39,045 bases of DNA from Ignavibacteriales bacterium. Lineage in GTDB: Bacteria; Bacteroidota; Ignavibacteria; Ignavibacteriales; Ignavibacteriaceae. A model generated the notes under the pieces. It saw nothing but the letters and a program-made list of their open reading frames with translations. It was not told the DNA's origin and did not search any database. Location of the stretch: contig JAGUYG010000092.1 of the NCBI GenBank assembly GCA_020061465.1, positions 1-39,045 of the forward strand. Reading direction: 5' to 3'. A program made the translations under genes and the position numbers. This document shows, piece by piece, positions 1 to 7,595 of this stretch (its first letter is position 1; every line of letters begins with the position of its first letter).

Positions 1-12
1 ATGAAATAAGTG

Positions 13-97
13 AAAGTGACTTGAAATATTTTTTTCACTTGCCGTCAGCTTTAGCTGACGGATTAAAGAAAACTCTAATAAAAATTGGCTTTAGCCA
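13..97. repeat. Left REP-like hairpin cluster flanking the transposase
   Basis: Bases 42-61 form a 20-base hairpin, CCGTCAGCTTTAGCTGACGG, with core GCTTTAGC. A smaller hairpin with the same TT centre, TGGCTTTAGCCA, is at 86-97. Bases 13-61 recur at 758-806 with one mismatch (g41 versus a786), so the transposase gene lies between direct copies of a 49-bp block. A degenerate copy (ccgtctgctttagt) is at about 111-124. REP hairpins are the usual partners of RAYT-type transposases; that these are its substrates is inference. Confidence 0.75.
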
Positions 98-163
98 CAA
101 AAAAATCACACCGTCTGCTTTAGTAAACAAAAAAGTAAATAATAAAATTTGAGGAATAATAAA

Positions 164-598
164 ATGAGCTGGGTAAGCATCTGGGTTCATCTGGTTTTTA
201 CAACAAAAAATAGAGAGAAAATCCTTGTTAAAGAAATTAGAAATGAAGTCTTCCAGCACATAAAACAAAATGCTGATAAAAAGGGGATTTGGATCGATTC
301 CGTTAATGGGTTTATGGAACATGTACATTGCCTTCTTTCACTTAATAATGACCAATCGATTAGTCAAGTTACACAACTAATTAAAGGTGAATCATCTTTC
401 TGGATAAATAATAATAGACTGGTCAATGGTAAATTTAACTGGCAGGATGATTATTGGGCAGTAAGTGTTAGTGAGAGTCATCTTAAATCTGTTAGAAAAT
501 ATATTCACGAGCAGGAAGAACATCACAGAGTGATATCATTCGATGAGGAGATTGAGCGGTTTATGAAAAAGTATGGATGGGTATATGTTAAAGGTTAA
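164..598 (+). CDS. IS200-like / REP-associated tyrosine (Y1) transposase
   Basis: Small single-domain Y1 HUH transposase of the IS200/TnpA-like group, which cuts and rejoins single-stranded DNA at hairpins through a 5'-phosphotyrosine. The N-terminus (WVHLVFTTKNRE) is typical, the metal-binding HUH pair is His53-Val-His55 in MEHVHCLL, and the nucleophile is probably Tyr113 in RKYIHEQEEHH. The C-terminal SVSES...EEHH block is also family-typical. An in-frame TTG exists at 149, but the ATG at 164 has a GAGGA ribosome site 8 bases upstream and starts at the conserved MSWVSIWVHL, giving 144 residues, a full-length size. No TnpB partner is present. Flanking hairpins sharing the GCTTTAGC core suggest a domesticated RAYT rather than a classical insertion sequence. 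It appears intact. Confidence 0.88.
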   Translation: MSWVSIWVHLVFTTKNREKILVKEIRNEVFQHIKQNADKKGIWIDSVNGFMEHVHCLLSLNNDQSISQVTQLIKGESSFWINNNRLVNGKFNWQDDYWAVSVSESHLKSVRKYIHEQEEHHRVISFDEEIERFMKKYGWVYVKG

Positions 599-601
599 TA
601 C

Positions 602-741
602 GGGGCTAAAGCCCCTTTGTGTTTTGAGATTTATTGGTCCGTTCGCCCACCTTCGGTCGGTAAACTGAAGCGAACGGTAAGTGAGTAGCTGAAAAAATTT
701 TTCCACTTGCCGTCAGCTTTAGTTTACCTGCTAAAGGCAGG
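602..741. repeat. Downstream hairpins of the REP cluster
   Basis: Directly after the transposase stop is GGGGCTAAAGCCCC (602-615), the reverse orientation of the same GCTTTAGC core; with the following T-rich bases it may also end transcription. An 8-bp stem CCGTTCGC/GCGAACGG pairs 639-646 with 670-677. CCTGC-TAAAG-GCAGG is at 727-741, embedded in a broken copy of the left repeat (from about 706, cacttgccgtcagctttag). Confidence 0.65.
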
Positions 742-757
742 CTAGAGGAATAAGAGT

Positions 758-842
758 AAAGTGACTTGAAATATTTTTTTCACTTACCGTCAGCTTTAGC
801 TGACGGCAAGTGAAGCATCTCCCAAAGTTAAAGGCTTTAGCC
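758..842. repeat. Right direct copy of the 49-bp REP-like block
   Basis: Bases 758-806 repeat 13-61 with a single mismatch and include the perfect hairpin at 787-806. GGCTTTAGCC follows at 833-842, matching the order at the left end (large hairpin, then a small ggctttagcc hairpin). The repeated order on both sides implies duplication of a block or a bracketed mobile unit. Confidence 0.75.
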
Positions 843-879
843 ACAGAAAAATGAATGAGTCAATAATAATTAATATTCC

Positions 880-1857
880 TCACACCAACTTCTCAATCAG
901 TAATTTCATATCATCCGGCAATTCCGAATCAAATATCATCTCTTTTTTAGTATGCGGATGAATGAAGCCAAGTGTTTTTGCGTGAAGCGCCTGGCGGGGC
1001 ATTATTTCTAAAAGATTTTGTATGCCGCTTTTTATTTTCGGCAGATTCGAACCGGCATGAATTTGCCTTCCTCCATAAACCGGATCGCCAAAAACAGGGT
1101 GCCCCGCTGCCGATAAATGAACTCTTATCTGATGTGTCCTTCCGGTTTTCAGTGTTAATTTTAACAACGAAGCAAATTCATACTCCTGCAAAACTTCATA
1201 GAGCGTTAGTGCATGTTTCCCTTCAGTAGTGCTTGCGGTGAATTTTTTTCTATCTGATTTACTTCGGGTAATGTATGATGAAATTTCTCCGGTCTTCTCA
1301 CTAAAGAATCCCCATACTACAGCCCAATACTCTCTTTGAATAGTATGCTTTGAGAATTGTGCGGCAAGCATAGCGTGTGTAAAATCATCTTTTGCTACTA
1401 CGAGCAGCCCGCTCGTATCTTTATCAATCCGATGAACAATACCCGGTCTGCCCGGTTCATTTAAACCGCTAAGTTTTTTAGTGTGATAAAGAAGTGCATT
1501 TACGAGAGTTCCGGTGTAATTTGCATAAGCCGGATGAGCAACCATACCGGCAGGCTTATTAACTATTAATAAATATTCATCTTCATAAACAATGTCGAGT
1601 GATATTTCTTCCGGTTCTACATTTTCGGGTCGGGGAGTAATTGGCTGAACAGCTTCTACAATATCGCCGGGCTGGACTTGATAGCTTGCCCTTACCAATT
1701 TACCGTTGACTCTTACAAGCTGTGCTTCGATTAACTTTTGTACTTTAGAGCGTGTGGCGTTTTCGATAAGATTAGTTAAATAGAGATCAAGCCTCTCTTT
1801 CTTCTTACCATCCGGAACTTCAAAGCGGTAACTTTTCTCCTTTATTATCTTCGTCAT
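880..1857 (-). CDS. rluD: RluA-family 23S rRNA pseudouridine synthase (RluD-like)
   Basis: Isomerises uridines in 23S rRNA. RluD of E. coli modifies helix 69; the family match here does not prove the exact site. Residues about 20-75 form an S4 RNA-binding domain (ERLDLYLTNL, then KLIEAQLVRVNG), followed by the catalytic domain with GIVHRIDKDTSGLLVV, where Asp145 is the expected nucleophile, and later KTGRTHQIRVHLS. At 325 residues it is full length. The ATG at 1857 has a GAAAGG site upstream and lies inside the 3' end of lspA (38-base overlap), so the two are probably co-transcribed. The lspA-rluD order is a common housekeeping arrangement. RluC is the main alternative; an S4 domain and this neighbourhood favour RluD. 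Confidence 0.92.
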   Translation of the reverse strand: MTKIIKEKSYRFEVPDGKKKERLDLYLTNLIENATRSKVQKLIEAQLVRVNGKLVRASYQVQPGDIVEAVQPITPRPENVEPEEISLDIVYEDEYLLIVNKPAGMVAHPAYANYTGTLVNALLYHTKKLSGLNEPGRPGIVHRIDKDTSGLLVVAKDDFTHAMLAAQFSKHTIQREYWAVVWGFFSEKTGEISSYITRSKSDRKKFTASTTEGKHALTLYEVLQEYEFASLLKLTLKTGRTHQIRVHLSAAGHPVFGDPVYGGRQIHAGSNLPKIKSGIQNLLEIMPRQALHAKTLGFIHPHTKKEMIFDSELPDDMKLLIEKLV

Positions 1858-2539
1858 CGGAATTTCCTTTCAGAGTGGATTCATTTTCATCACTCTCATT
1901 CTTCTGAACGCCGTCAGGACTTTCATCACCTAGAACGGTATCGGCTTTGGCAGATGCGTTTAATTCTTCCGCATACAGCGGCTGTTTAGCCGGGATGTCC
2001 TCACGTTTATCGCGGTAGAAGAAGATTAATATTAATACTCCGATCGTAACAGCGGCATCTGCAAAGTTAAAAATGGGCCATCTATCATAGCTCCTTCCGA
2101 ATACGGTAATATCAAAGAAATCGAAGTCTAAAAAATCTACTACTTTACCGTAGAACAACGGCGCATAACCGTAAAATACTCCATAGAACATTCTATCTAT
2201 TAAATTACCAATTGCTCCGCCGAGTATGAAAGCAAGCGCAATGCGGAGACTTAATCGATGGTTTCTAATAAGAAACATATAAATAACAATCCCGACGCTG
2301 GCAATTAAAGAAAAAATTGATATCCATAACTTGAAGCCGTCGCCCGGATCAATACCGAATGCCATTCCCGGATTTTCAATAAAAGTTAGCCTAAATAAAT
2401 CGCCGATGATAGGTATGCGCTGTCCGTGATACATTCCCTCATAATTAATATTTAAAAAAGGAATGGAAAAACCTTTTACCAGCAGTTTAGATAACTGGTC
2501 GATTAAGACTACAATGATTGATACGAATAATACTTTCAA
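1820..2539 (-). CDS. lspA: Lipoprotein signal peptidase (signal peptidase II)
   Basis: Inner-membrane aspartyl protease that cleaves signal peptides from diacylglyceryl-modified prolipoproteins. Both catalytic motifs are present: GNLIDR with Asp115 and FNFADAA with Asp161; NPGMAFG near residues 56-62 is the conserved periplasmic segment. Four membrane helices fit residues about 1-20, 70-90, 98-118 and 155-175. At 239 residues it exceeds the usual 160-180 because of an acidic, probably disordered cytoplasmic tail from about 178. The start is TTG at 2539, one base after the stop of the upstream miniature paralogue, so translation is probably coupled. It overlaps rluD downstream. Confidence 0.95.
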   Translation of the reverse strand: MKVLFVSIIVVLIDQLSKLLVKGFSIPFLNINYEGMYHGQRIPIIGDLFRLTFIENPGMAFGIDPGDGFKLWISIFSLIASVGIVIYMFLIRNHRLSLRIALAFILGGAIGNLIDRMFYGVFYGYAPLFYGKVVDFLDFDFFDITVFGRSYDRWPIFNFADAAVTIGVLILIFFYRDKREDIPAKQPLYAEELNASAKADTVLGDESPDGVQKNESDENESTLKGNSDDEDNKGEKLPL

Positions 2540-2540
2540 G

Positions 2541-2810
2541 CTATTCCCGACTTTCTTCTAAAATATTTTCTGCTATCTGCGGCTGTACATCTTCACACGA
2601 AATTTGCTTCCGATATGATAAGATGAAAAACACTGTTCCAAGCGTAATGGCGGCATTTGCAATATTAAAAACATTAGCGACAAAAATTTTTTGACCTTGA
2701 AGCAGCCCCTGTTGTTGAAAATTTAAAAACGGAATTGAAAGCCCTTTTAAGGATAGCTTTGTTGCCTGGTCAATAAATGTAATGAGTACCGAAAAGATCA
2801 ATACCTTCAA
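2541..2810 (-). CDS. Miniature LspA-like protein lacking the catalytic core
   Basis: An 89-residue relative of the LspA encoded next to it. Residues 1-42 match the first 42 of LspA at 22 positions, including IDQ..KL..KG.SIPFLN. The sequence then jumps to FNIANAAITLGTVFFILSYR, aligned with FNFADAAVTIGVLILIFFYR of LspA. About 109 residues are missing, including helices 2 and 3 and GNxxDR, and the second catalytic Asp is Asn52, so peptidase activity is not expected. Two membrane helices should remain. It is not an obvious wreck: the frame is open, an AAGGA site precedes the TTG start, and the stop is one base before lspA. It could be a fixed deletion duplicate, a regulator or assembly partner of LspA, or a translation-coupling leader. 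Confidence 0.8.
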   Translation of the reverse strand: MKVLIFSVLITFIDQATKLSLKGLSIPFLNFQQQGLLQGQKIFVANVFNIANAAITLGTVFFILSYRKQISCEDVQPQIAENILEESRE

Positions 2811-2843
2811 TAATTATCCTTGAATTATAAATGTAAAAGAAAA

Positions 2844-3605
2844 TTATCTTTTTTCTTGCCGCTGTTTAATCGGTAGACAAAGCTGGCTGTGCGGAACGGC
2901 TTCCAATCTTGCTTTGGGAATAAGCGGACACGTTTCGCACAGATGCTGCGGTTCCTCTATGCATTCGATACAGATTCCGTATGTTCCGGAATCAATTCTT
3001 TTAAGAGCATCTTCCAAATAACCTAAAAACTTATTTTCGCGTTGAGCATACAGATAAGTTTTTTCGCGTTCCATCGCATCGGTTCCCTGCTCTGCCATGT
3101 GAAGAGAGTAGGGAGAATTTTCATTTATATATTCGCCTGTCGTAGGGTCGAGCATCTGATCTCTTAAATTTTGAAGCTGCTCAATTATTTCATCCCGTTT
3201 GTCGAGAATGATTTTCTTGAAGTGCTCGAGATCTTTTTGGTTATACTTTTTAATTTTCTCAAGAGCTTTAGCGCGTGCTTCGGCAGCACTCACAAAATCG
3301 ATTTCGGCTTCAATCCTTTCCTGCTTTTTTCCTTTTCTCCGGGGTTTTGTTACCGCAGCAATTTTAACGGCTTTTTCTTCAGCAATTTTTTTCTTTATTG
3401 TTTTTTTCTCGGCTTCTTTTTTAACTGGAATTGTCTTTTTTATATTTTCCTTTGCAGCAGTTTTCTTTGCCGCGGGTTTTGCTTTTACAGCCTTCTGGGG
3501 CAGCTTCTTTACAGCCGTTTTTTTAGCTGCAGCATTTTTGCTTTTGGCAGAAGAGCGAGCGGTCTTCTTTGAAGTTGTTTTTTTCGTTGTAATTTTCTTC
3601 GCCAT
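2844..3605 (-). CDS. DksA/TraR-type zinc-finger protein with Lys/Ala-rich N-terminal tail
   Basis: Residues about 100-253 are DksA-like: a coiled coil (about 120-205) with EQGTDAMERE near its tip, then YGICIECIEEPQHLCETCPLIP continuing to the RLEAVPHSQLC segment. DksA-family proteins enter the RNA polymerase secondary channel or act as sporulation-type zinc-finger proteins. The cysteines are Cys212, 215, 223, 226 and 243; the usual final CxxC is incomplete (CLPI), and an extra CETC pair sits in an insertion, so zinc may be bound by 212/215/223/226. Residues 1-95 are nearly all Lys, Ala and Thr, like histone H1-type bacterial proteins, and probably bind DNA or RNA. A strong AAGGAGG precedes the ATG. 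It lies between ileS and lspA, a common order in this phylum. Confidence 0.85.
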   Translation of the reverse strand: MAKKITTKKTTSKKTARSSAKSKNAAAKKTAVKKLPQKAVKAKPAAKKTAAKENIKKTIPVKKEAEKKTIKKKIAEEKAVKIAAVTKPRRKGKKQERIEAEIDFVSAAEARAKALEKIKKYNQKDLEHFKKIILDKRDEIIEQLQNLRDQMLDPTTGEYINENSPYSLHMAEQGTDAMEREKTYLYAQRENKFLGYLEDALKRIDSGTYGICIECIEEPQHLCETCPLIPKARLEAVPHSQLCLPIKQRQEKR

Positions 3606-3622
3606 CGTAGGGCCTCCTTATT

Positions 3623-6600
3623 TTAGGAATTTACCTTTTCTATTTGAATGGAGCAGTCAAATTCGCCAATCTTCCACTCCTGTTTGTCGGAACGATCCTT
3701 AGGAATAGTACCGTTATTTTTGTTCTCATTAATTAGTGATTCGGCTAATGTTTCGTTAGAAACATAATCGCTAAAAGCAGTAATAGCTTCAACAAGCTCC
3801 GGGCTGCCATTAAACGAAATTTTGATTCTGTCGGTTACTTCAAAACCGGCGTCCTTCCGCATGTTTTGTATTCTATTCACAAACTCTCTTGCCAATCCTT
3901 CGGCTACAAGTTCGGGAGTTAGTTCAGTATCAAGAGCAACCGTTACGCTTTCATCGCTTTCAACAACCCAGCCGGTAATTTCAGAGCTAATAATTTCTAC
4001 ATCTTCGGGTGTAATTGATAATTCTTCGCCTTCAATATTTATTACAACCGGTTTATCGGATTCCAAATCGGCTATTTCATTTTTACCGAATTTAGTAATA
4101 GCCGCGGCAGCTGTCTTAACTTTTTTCCCGAATTTTGGACCAATCGATTTAAAATTTGCTTTTGCGTTCTTATTCACGATTTCAGAATCGTCATGAAGCG
4201 GGATTAACTCTTTTATATTTACCTCATCTAAAATTACATCTTTCATCTTCTCTAATGCAATGCGTTTTGATTTATCAACCACTACCATAATCTTTTGAAG
4301 CGGCTGCCTTACTTTTAAATTGGATTTTGCGCGCATTGCCCGGGTCAAATAAACCACGCGCTGCGCAATGTCCATTTTTTCCTCAAGCTCTTTATCTATA
4401 TAAGAAATTTTTGGGAAATTTGTCAAGTGAACCGATTCGTGTTCTTCTCTTTTGGTTATCGAATTTAAATTTTGGTAAATCTCTTCGGCAACGAACGGAG
4501 CGAACGGTGAAGTTAGTTTAGCCACGGTTATTAAACAATCATACAACGTTTGGTAAGCCGAAATTTTGCTTAGATTCATCTCGGATTTCCAGAAGCGCCT
4601 CCGGCTCCGGCGTACATACCAATTCGAAAGGTGGTCAATCGTAAAATTAGAAACCGCTCTTGCCGCTTTTGTAACATCGTAGGCATCCATTAATTCTTCG
4701 TATTCAGCAACAAGTGAATTGAGCTTGGAAATAATCCATCTGTCAATCTCGGATCTTTTCTCATAAGGAAGCGGCTCTTCTTCGAACTTGAATTTATCAA
4801 TGTTTGCATATAACGCAAAGAATGAGTAGGTGTTAACCAGCGTTCCGAAAAATTTTCTTTGAACTTCGACCAAACCTTCTTCATCAAATAGAGTAGGACG
4901 CCATGGGGGACTGTTAGTTACCAAATACCATCTTGTTGTATCCGCTCCGTATTTATCAAAAAGCTCAAACGGATCGACGGTGTTGCCTCTCGATTTGGAC
5001 ATCTTCAATCCGTTTTTGTCAAGTATTAACTCATTTACAATAATGTTTTTGAAAGCAACATTGTCAAAAAGCATTGAGGCAATTGCATGTAAAGTATAGA
5101 ACCAGCCGCGTGTTTGATCTATTCCTTCGCAAATAAAGTCTGCCGGGAAAAATTTCTTTTCGAACAGCTCTTTGTTTTCGAATGGATAATGATATTGTGC
5201 AAACGGCATAGCCCCGGAATCAAACCAAACATCGATTAGTTCAGGTGTTCGTTTGTAAATTTTTCCGTTCTTCTCGAATAAAATTTTATCAACGAACGGT
5301 TTATGGAGATCGAGATCCTGGATATCTTTTACAGAAACTCTTTTACCGTTTTCTTCTATAAATCCTGCTTTCAATTCTTCTATACTTCCCACGGCAAACA
5401 TATCGCCGTCATCTGCAAGCCAAATTGGCAGCGGAGTTGCCCAAAATCTATCGCGTGAAAGTGCCCAATCTTTATTTTCTTCAAGCCAGTTGCCAAATCT
5501 TCCCGAACCGACTTCGGGCGGGCACCAGTTAATGGTTTTATTTAATTCTATCATTCTTTGAGCGATAGAAGTTGTACGGATAAACCACGATTCCCGCGCG
5601 TAATAAATTACGGGAACGTCTTCATGCCGCCAGCTAAAAGGATATGAGTGAACTATCGTCTCTTTCTTAAAGAGCTTCCCCTCTTCCTTTAACTTTTGGA
5701 TGATTCCTTTGTCAGCATCTTTAACAAATAGTCCTGCAAAATCTTTTATTTCATCGGTAAATAAACCACCTCGTGTAACGGGCTGAAGCATCGGCAAGTT
5801 GTACTTTTTCGAAAGTTCATAGTCATCCTGTCCGAAAGCAGGTGCAATATGAACAATACCCGATCCATCCTCGGTGCTTACAAACTCTGCCAATGTAACA
5901 TAGAATGCTTTTTTGTCGGGTTTTATGTACGGTAATAGCTGTTCATATTCGATACCGTCGAGGGTAGAACCTTTGAATTCATTACTAATTTCGTAATCAC
6001 CTTCAATTACAGGAAGCCGGGCTTTAGCAAGAATAATTTTCTTTCCGTTCCAATTAATCTTCACATAATCTACATTAGGTCCTACGGCAAGAGCAACGTT
6101 TGAAATTAGAGTCCATGGCGTTGTAGTCCAAACCAAAAAGTGTTCGTCTCGGTTTTTAATCTTAAACAACACATAAACCGAAGGGTCTTTAGTCTCACGG
6201 TAACCTAATGCTAATTCATGAGAAGAAAGAACTGTTTCCGATTTGGGATCTTGAGGAACTATTTTATAATCTTTATAAATAAGTCCTTTATCGAAAAAAG
6301 TTTTTAACGCCCACCAAACGGATTCGATGTATTCGTTTTTCAGGGTGATATACGGATTGTCAAGATCGATCCAATAACCCATACGGGTTGTCATTTTTTC
6401 CCACAAATCGAGGTAAGTAAAGACTGATTCGCGGCAGGCTTGGTTATATTTTTCAACCCCGAATTCTAAAACTTCGCTTTTGTGCTTGATGCCAAGTTTT
6501 TTTTCGACTTCAATTTCCACCGGCAGACCGTGTGTATCCCAGCCGGCTTTTCTTTCAACTCTAAATCCTTTTAAAGTTTTGTAGCGGCAAACTAAGTCCT

Positions 6601-6793
6601 TGAGAGTACGGGACATTACGTGATGAATACCCGGCTTGCCGTTGGCAGTGGGCGGTCCTTCATAAAAAGCGAAAGAATTATTTTCATCCCTCGTCGTAAT
6701 GCTTTTTTCAAAAATATTCTTCTCTTTCCAGAATTGTAATATTTTTTCTTCTATTTCAGGGTAGCTTATTTTTTCTAAATTTTGCTTGAACAT
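3623..6793 (-). CDS. ileS: Isoleucyl-tRNA synthetase, type 2
   Basis: Class I aminoacyl-tRNA synthetase charging tRNA-Ile, with an editing domain inserted in the Rossmann fold. The HIGH-type motif is GIHH at residues 55-58 (PTANGKPGIHHVMSRTLKD) and KMSKS is at 597-601. The CP1 editing domain contains LVWTTTPWTLISNVALAV. The 1056-residue length and the PTANGKPGIHH form mark the eukaryote-like IleS2 class rather than the roughly 940-residue IleS1 with a C-terminal zinc finger; IleS2 enzymes are known to be mupirocin-insensitive. It is the first gene after a 184-base gap and precedes the DksA-like gene by 17 bases. No strong ribosome site precedes the ATG. A 15-base palindrome lies 43 bases upstream. 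Confidence 0.97.
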   Translation of the reverse strand: MFKQNLEKISYPEIEEKILQFWKEKNIFEKSITTRDENNSFAFYEGPPTANGKPGIHHVMSRTLKDLVCRYKTLKGFRVERKAGWDTHGLPVEIEVEKKLGIKHKSEVLEFGVEKYNQACRESVFTYLDLWEKMTTRMGYWIDLDNPYITLKNEYIESVWWALKTFFDKGLIYKDYKIVPQDPKSETVLSSHELALGYRETKDPSVYVLFKIKNRDEHFLVWTTTPWTLISNVALAVGPNVDYVKINWNGKKIILAKARLPVIEGDYEISNEFKGSTLDGIEYEQLLPYIKPDKKAFYVTLAEFVSTEDGSGIVHIAPAFGQDDYELSKKYNLPMLQPVTRGGLFTDEIKDFAGLFVKDADKGIIQKLKEEGKLFKKETIVHSYPFSWRHEDVPVIYYARESWFIRTTSIAQRMIELNKTINWCPPEVGSGRFGNWLEENKDWALSRDRFWATPLPIWLADDGDMFAVGSIEELKAGFIEENGKRVSVKDIQDLDLHKPFVDKILFEKNGKIYKRTPELIDVWFDSGAMPFAQYHYPFENKELFEKKFFPADFICEGIDQTRGWFYTLHAIASMLFDNVAFKNIIVNELILDKNGLKMSKSRGNTVDPFELFDKYGADTTRWYLVTNSPPWRPTLFDEEGLVEVQRKFFGTLVNTYSFFALYANIDKFKFEEEPLPYEKRSEIDRWIISKLNSLVAEYEELMDAYDVTKAARAVSNFTIDHLSNWYVRRSRRRFWKSEMNLSKISAYQTLYDCLITVAKLTSPFAPFVAEEIYQNLNSITKREEHESVHLTNFPKISYIDKELEEKMDIAQRVVYLTRAMRAKSNLKVRQPLQKIMVVVDKSKRIALEKMKDVILDEVNIKELIPLHDDSEIVNKNAKANFKSIGPKFGKKVKTAAAAITKFGKNEIADLESDKPVVINIEGEELSITPEDVEIISSEITGWVVESDESVTVALDTELTPELVAEGLAREFVNRIQNMRKDAGFEVTDRIKISFNGSPELVEAITAFSDYVSNETLAESLINENKNNGTIPKDRSDKQEWKIGEFDCSIQIEKVNS

Positions 6794-6835
6794 TTTTTAC
6801 TCAATACATCTCAGTATGAATTTGTGATATAATCA

Positions 6836-6850
6836 GGAGAGAATCTCTCC
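6836..6850. other. Palindrome in the ileS leader
   Basis: GGAGAGAATCTCTCC, arms GGAGAG/CTCTCC around AAT (or ATT on the minus strand), 43 bases upstream of the ileS start. It could be an operator, a leader hairpin or a member of the small-hairpin repeats seen elsewhere in the window. No T-box features were seen around it. Confidence 0.4.
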
Positions 6851-6977
6851 TTGCTATAGATAAGCGTAACATTTTCGAACTTTCAGAATTTTAGACGCCA
6901 AATATAATAAAGAATACCGATTAGCGTGAACACCGAAAGTATTAATTTTCAATGAATTCAAGAGTTGCAGAGATGCC

Positions 6978-7595
6978 TTATCCAATCTCTTCATACTTTT
7001 TAATTAATTCCCGCTCAGCATGGATAAACTCTTTTAATTCTCTCTCAATTCTTTCTTTTTTTAGTATAATATTTTTTGCCGTCAGTTCGGCATCGTTGAT
7101 TATTTTCTGTGCTTTTAATTTTGCTTCTTTAATATCCAATTCGGCTTCTCTGTTTGCGTCTCTCATAGTTTTTTCATAGACCTGCAGCTTCTCTTTGCTT
7201 ACTAGCAAATCTTTTTGGAGTGAAAGTATTTCAACGACCGCCATACCGAAAAATGCCATTGAACCGAGAGTGATGTTACGTAAACTGTATAAAATTATAT
7301 TTTCGGTTAGAAGCTCGCTAGCTGCAAAATAATCTCTGAAGAATGAAATTAAAAAGATGCTGATTACGGTAGTTACAATTACCAAGGCAAATACAACTTT
7401 TCCGCCGAAATGCCAGCCAAGAGTTTTGTTTATGAACCATCCGCAAGCAAAGCATAAAACCGAAAGGACAAACCAAACCGCAAAATTGTTGTTGCCGAAG
7501 TCAAATAAATCGGTATTTAAAAAGTTGGATGCAATGATCAACAAACCAAGCAGCACAGGCACCAAATAATTTATTAAGAGTTTTAGCTTTTCCAT
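6978..7595 (-). CDS. Membrane protein with C-terminal coiled coil, function unknown
   Basis: 205 residues, not recognised as a named family. About four hydrophobic helices fill residues 5-25, 38-55, 65-88 and 105-125, followed by a long charged coiled coil from about 128 to the end (EAELDIKEAKLKAQKIINDAE and onward). The helical part resembles the stalks of membrane-anchored coiled-coil proteins such as ATP synthase b-like or DivIVA-partner proteins, but that is only composition. The ATG overlaps the purine nucleoside phosphorylase stop (TAATG), so it is translated from the same message. Two genes upstream is a DivIVA-domain coiled-coil protein, so a role in cell envelope or division is possible but unproven. 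Confidence 0.75.
   Translation of the reverse strand: MEKLKLLINYLVPVLLGLLIIASNFLNTDLFDFGNNNFAVWFVLSVLCFACGWFINKTLGWHFGGKVVFALVIVTTVISIFLISFFRDYFAASELLTENIILYSLRNITLGSMAFFGMAVVEILSLQKDLLVSKEKLQVYEKTMRDANREAELDIKEAKLKAQKIINDAELTAKNIILKKERIERELKEFIHAERELIKKYEEIG

Noticed and set aside
35-328. 97-residue minus-strand reading frame over the transposase
   Set aside because: Antisense to a clear Y1 transposase; low-complexity composition and no family features.
3171-3702. Two long plus-strand frames over the DksA-like gene
   Set aside because: Phe/Ser-rich mirror of the Lys/Ala-rich tail on the other strand; artefact of composition.
6794-6977. T-box or other riboswitch upstream of ileS
   Set aside because: No T-box sequence or specifier loop; only the 15-base palindrome stands out.
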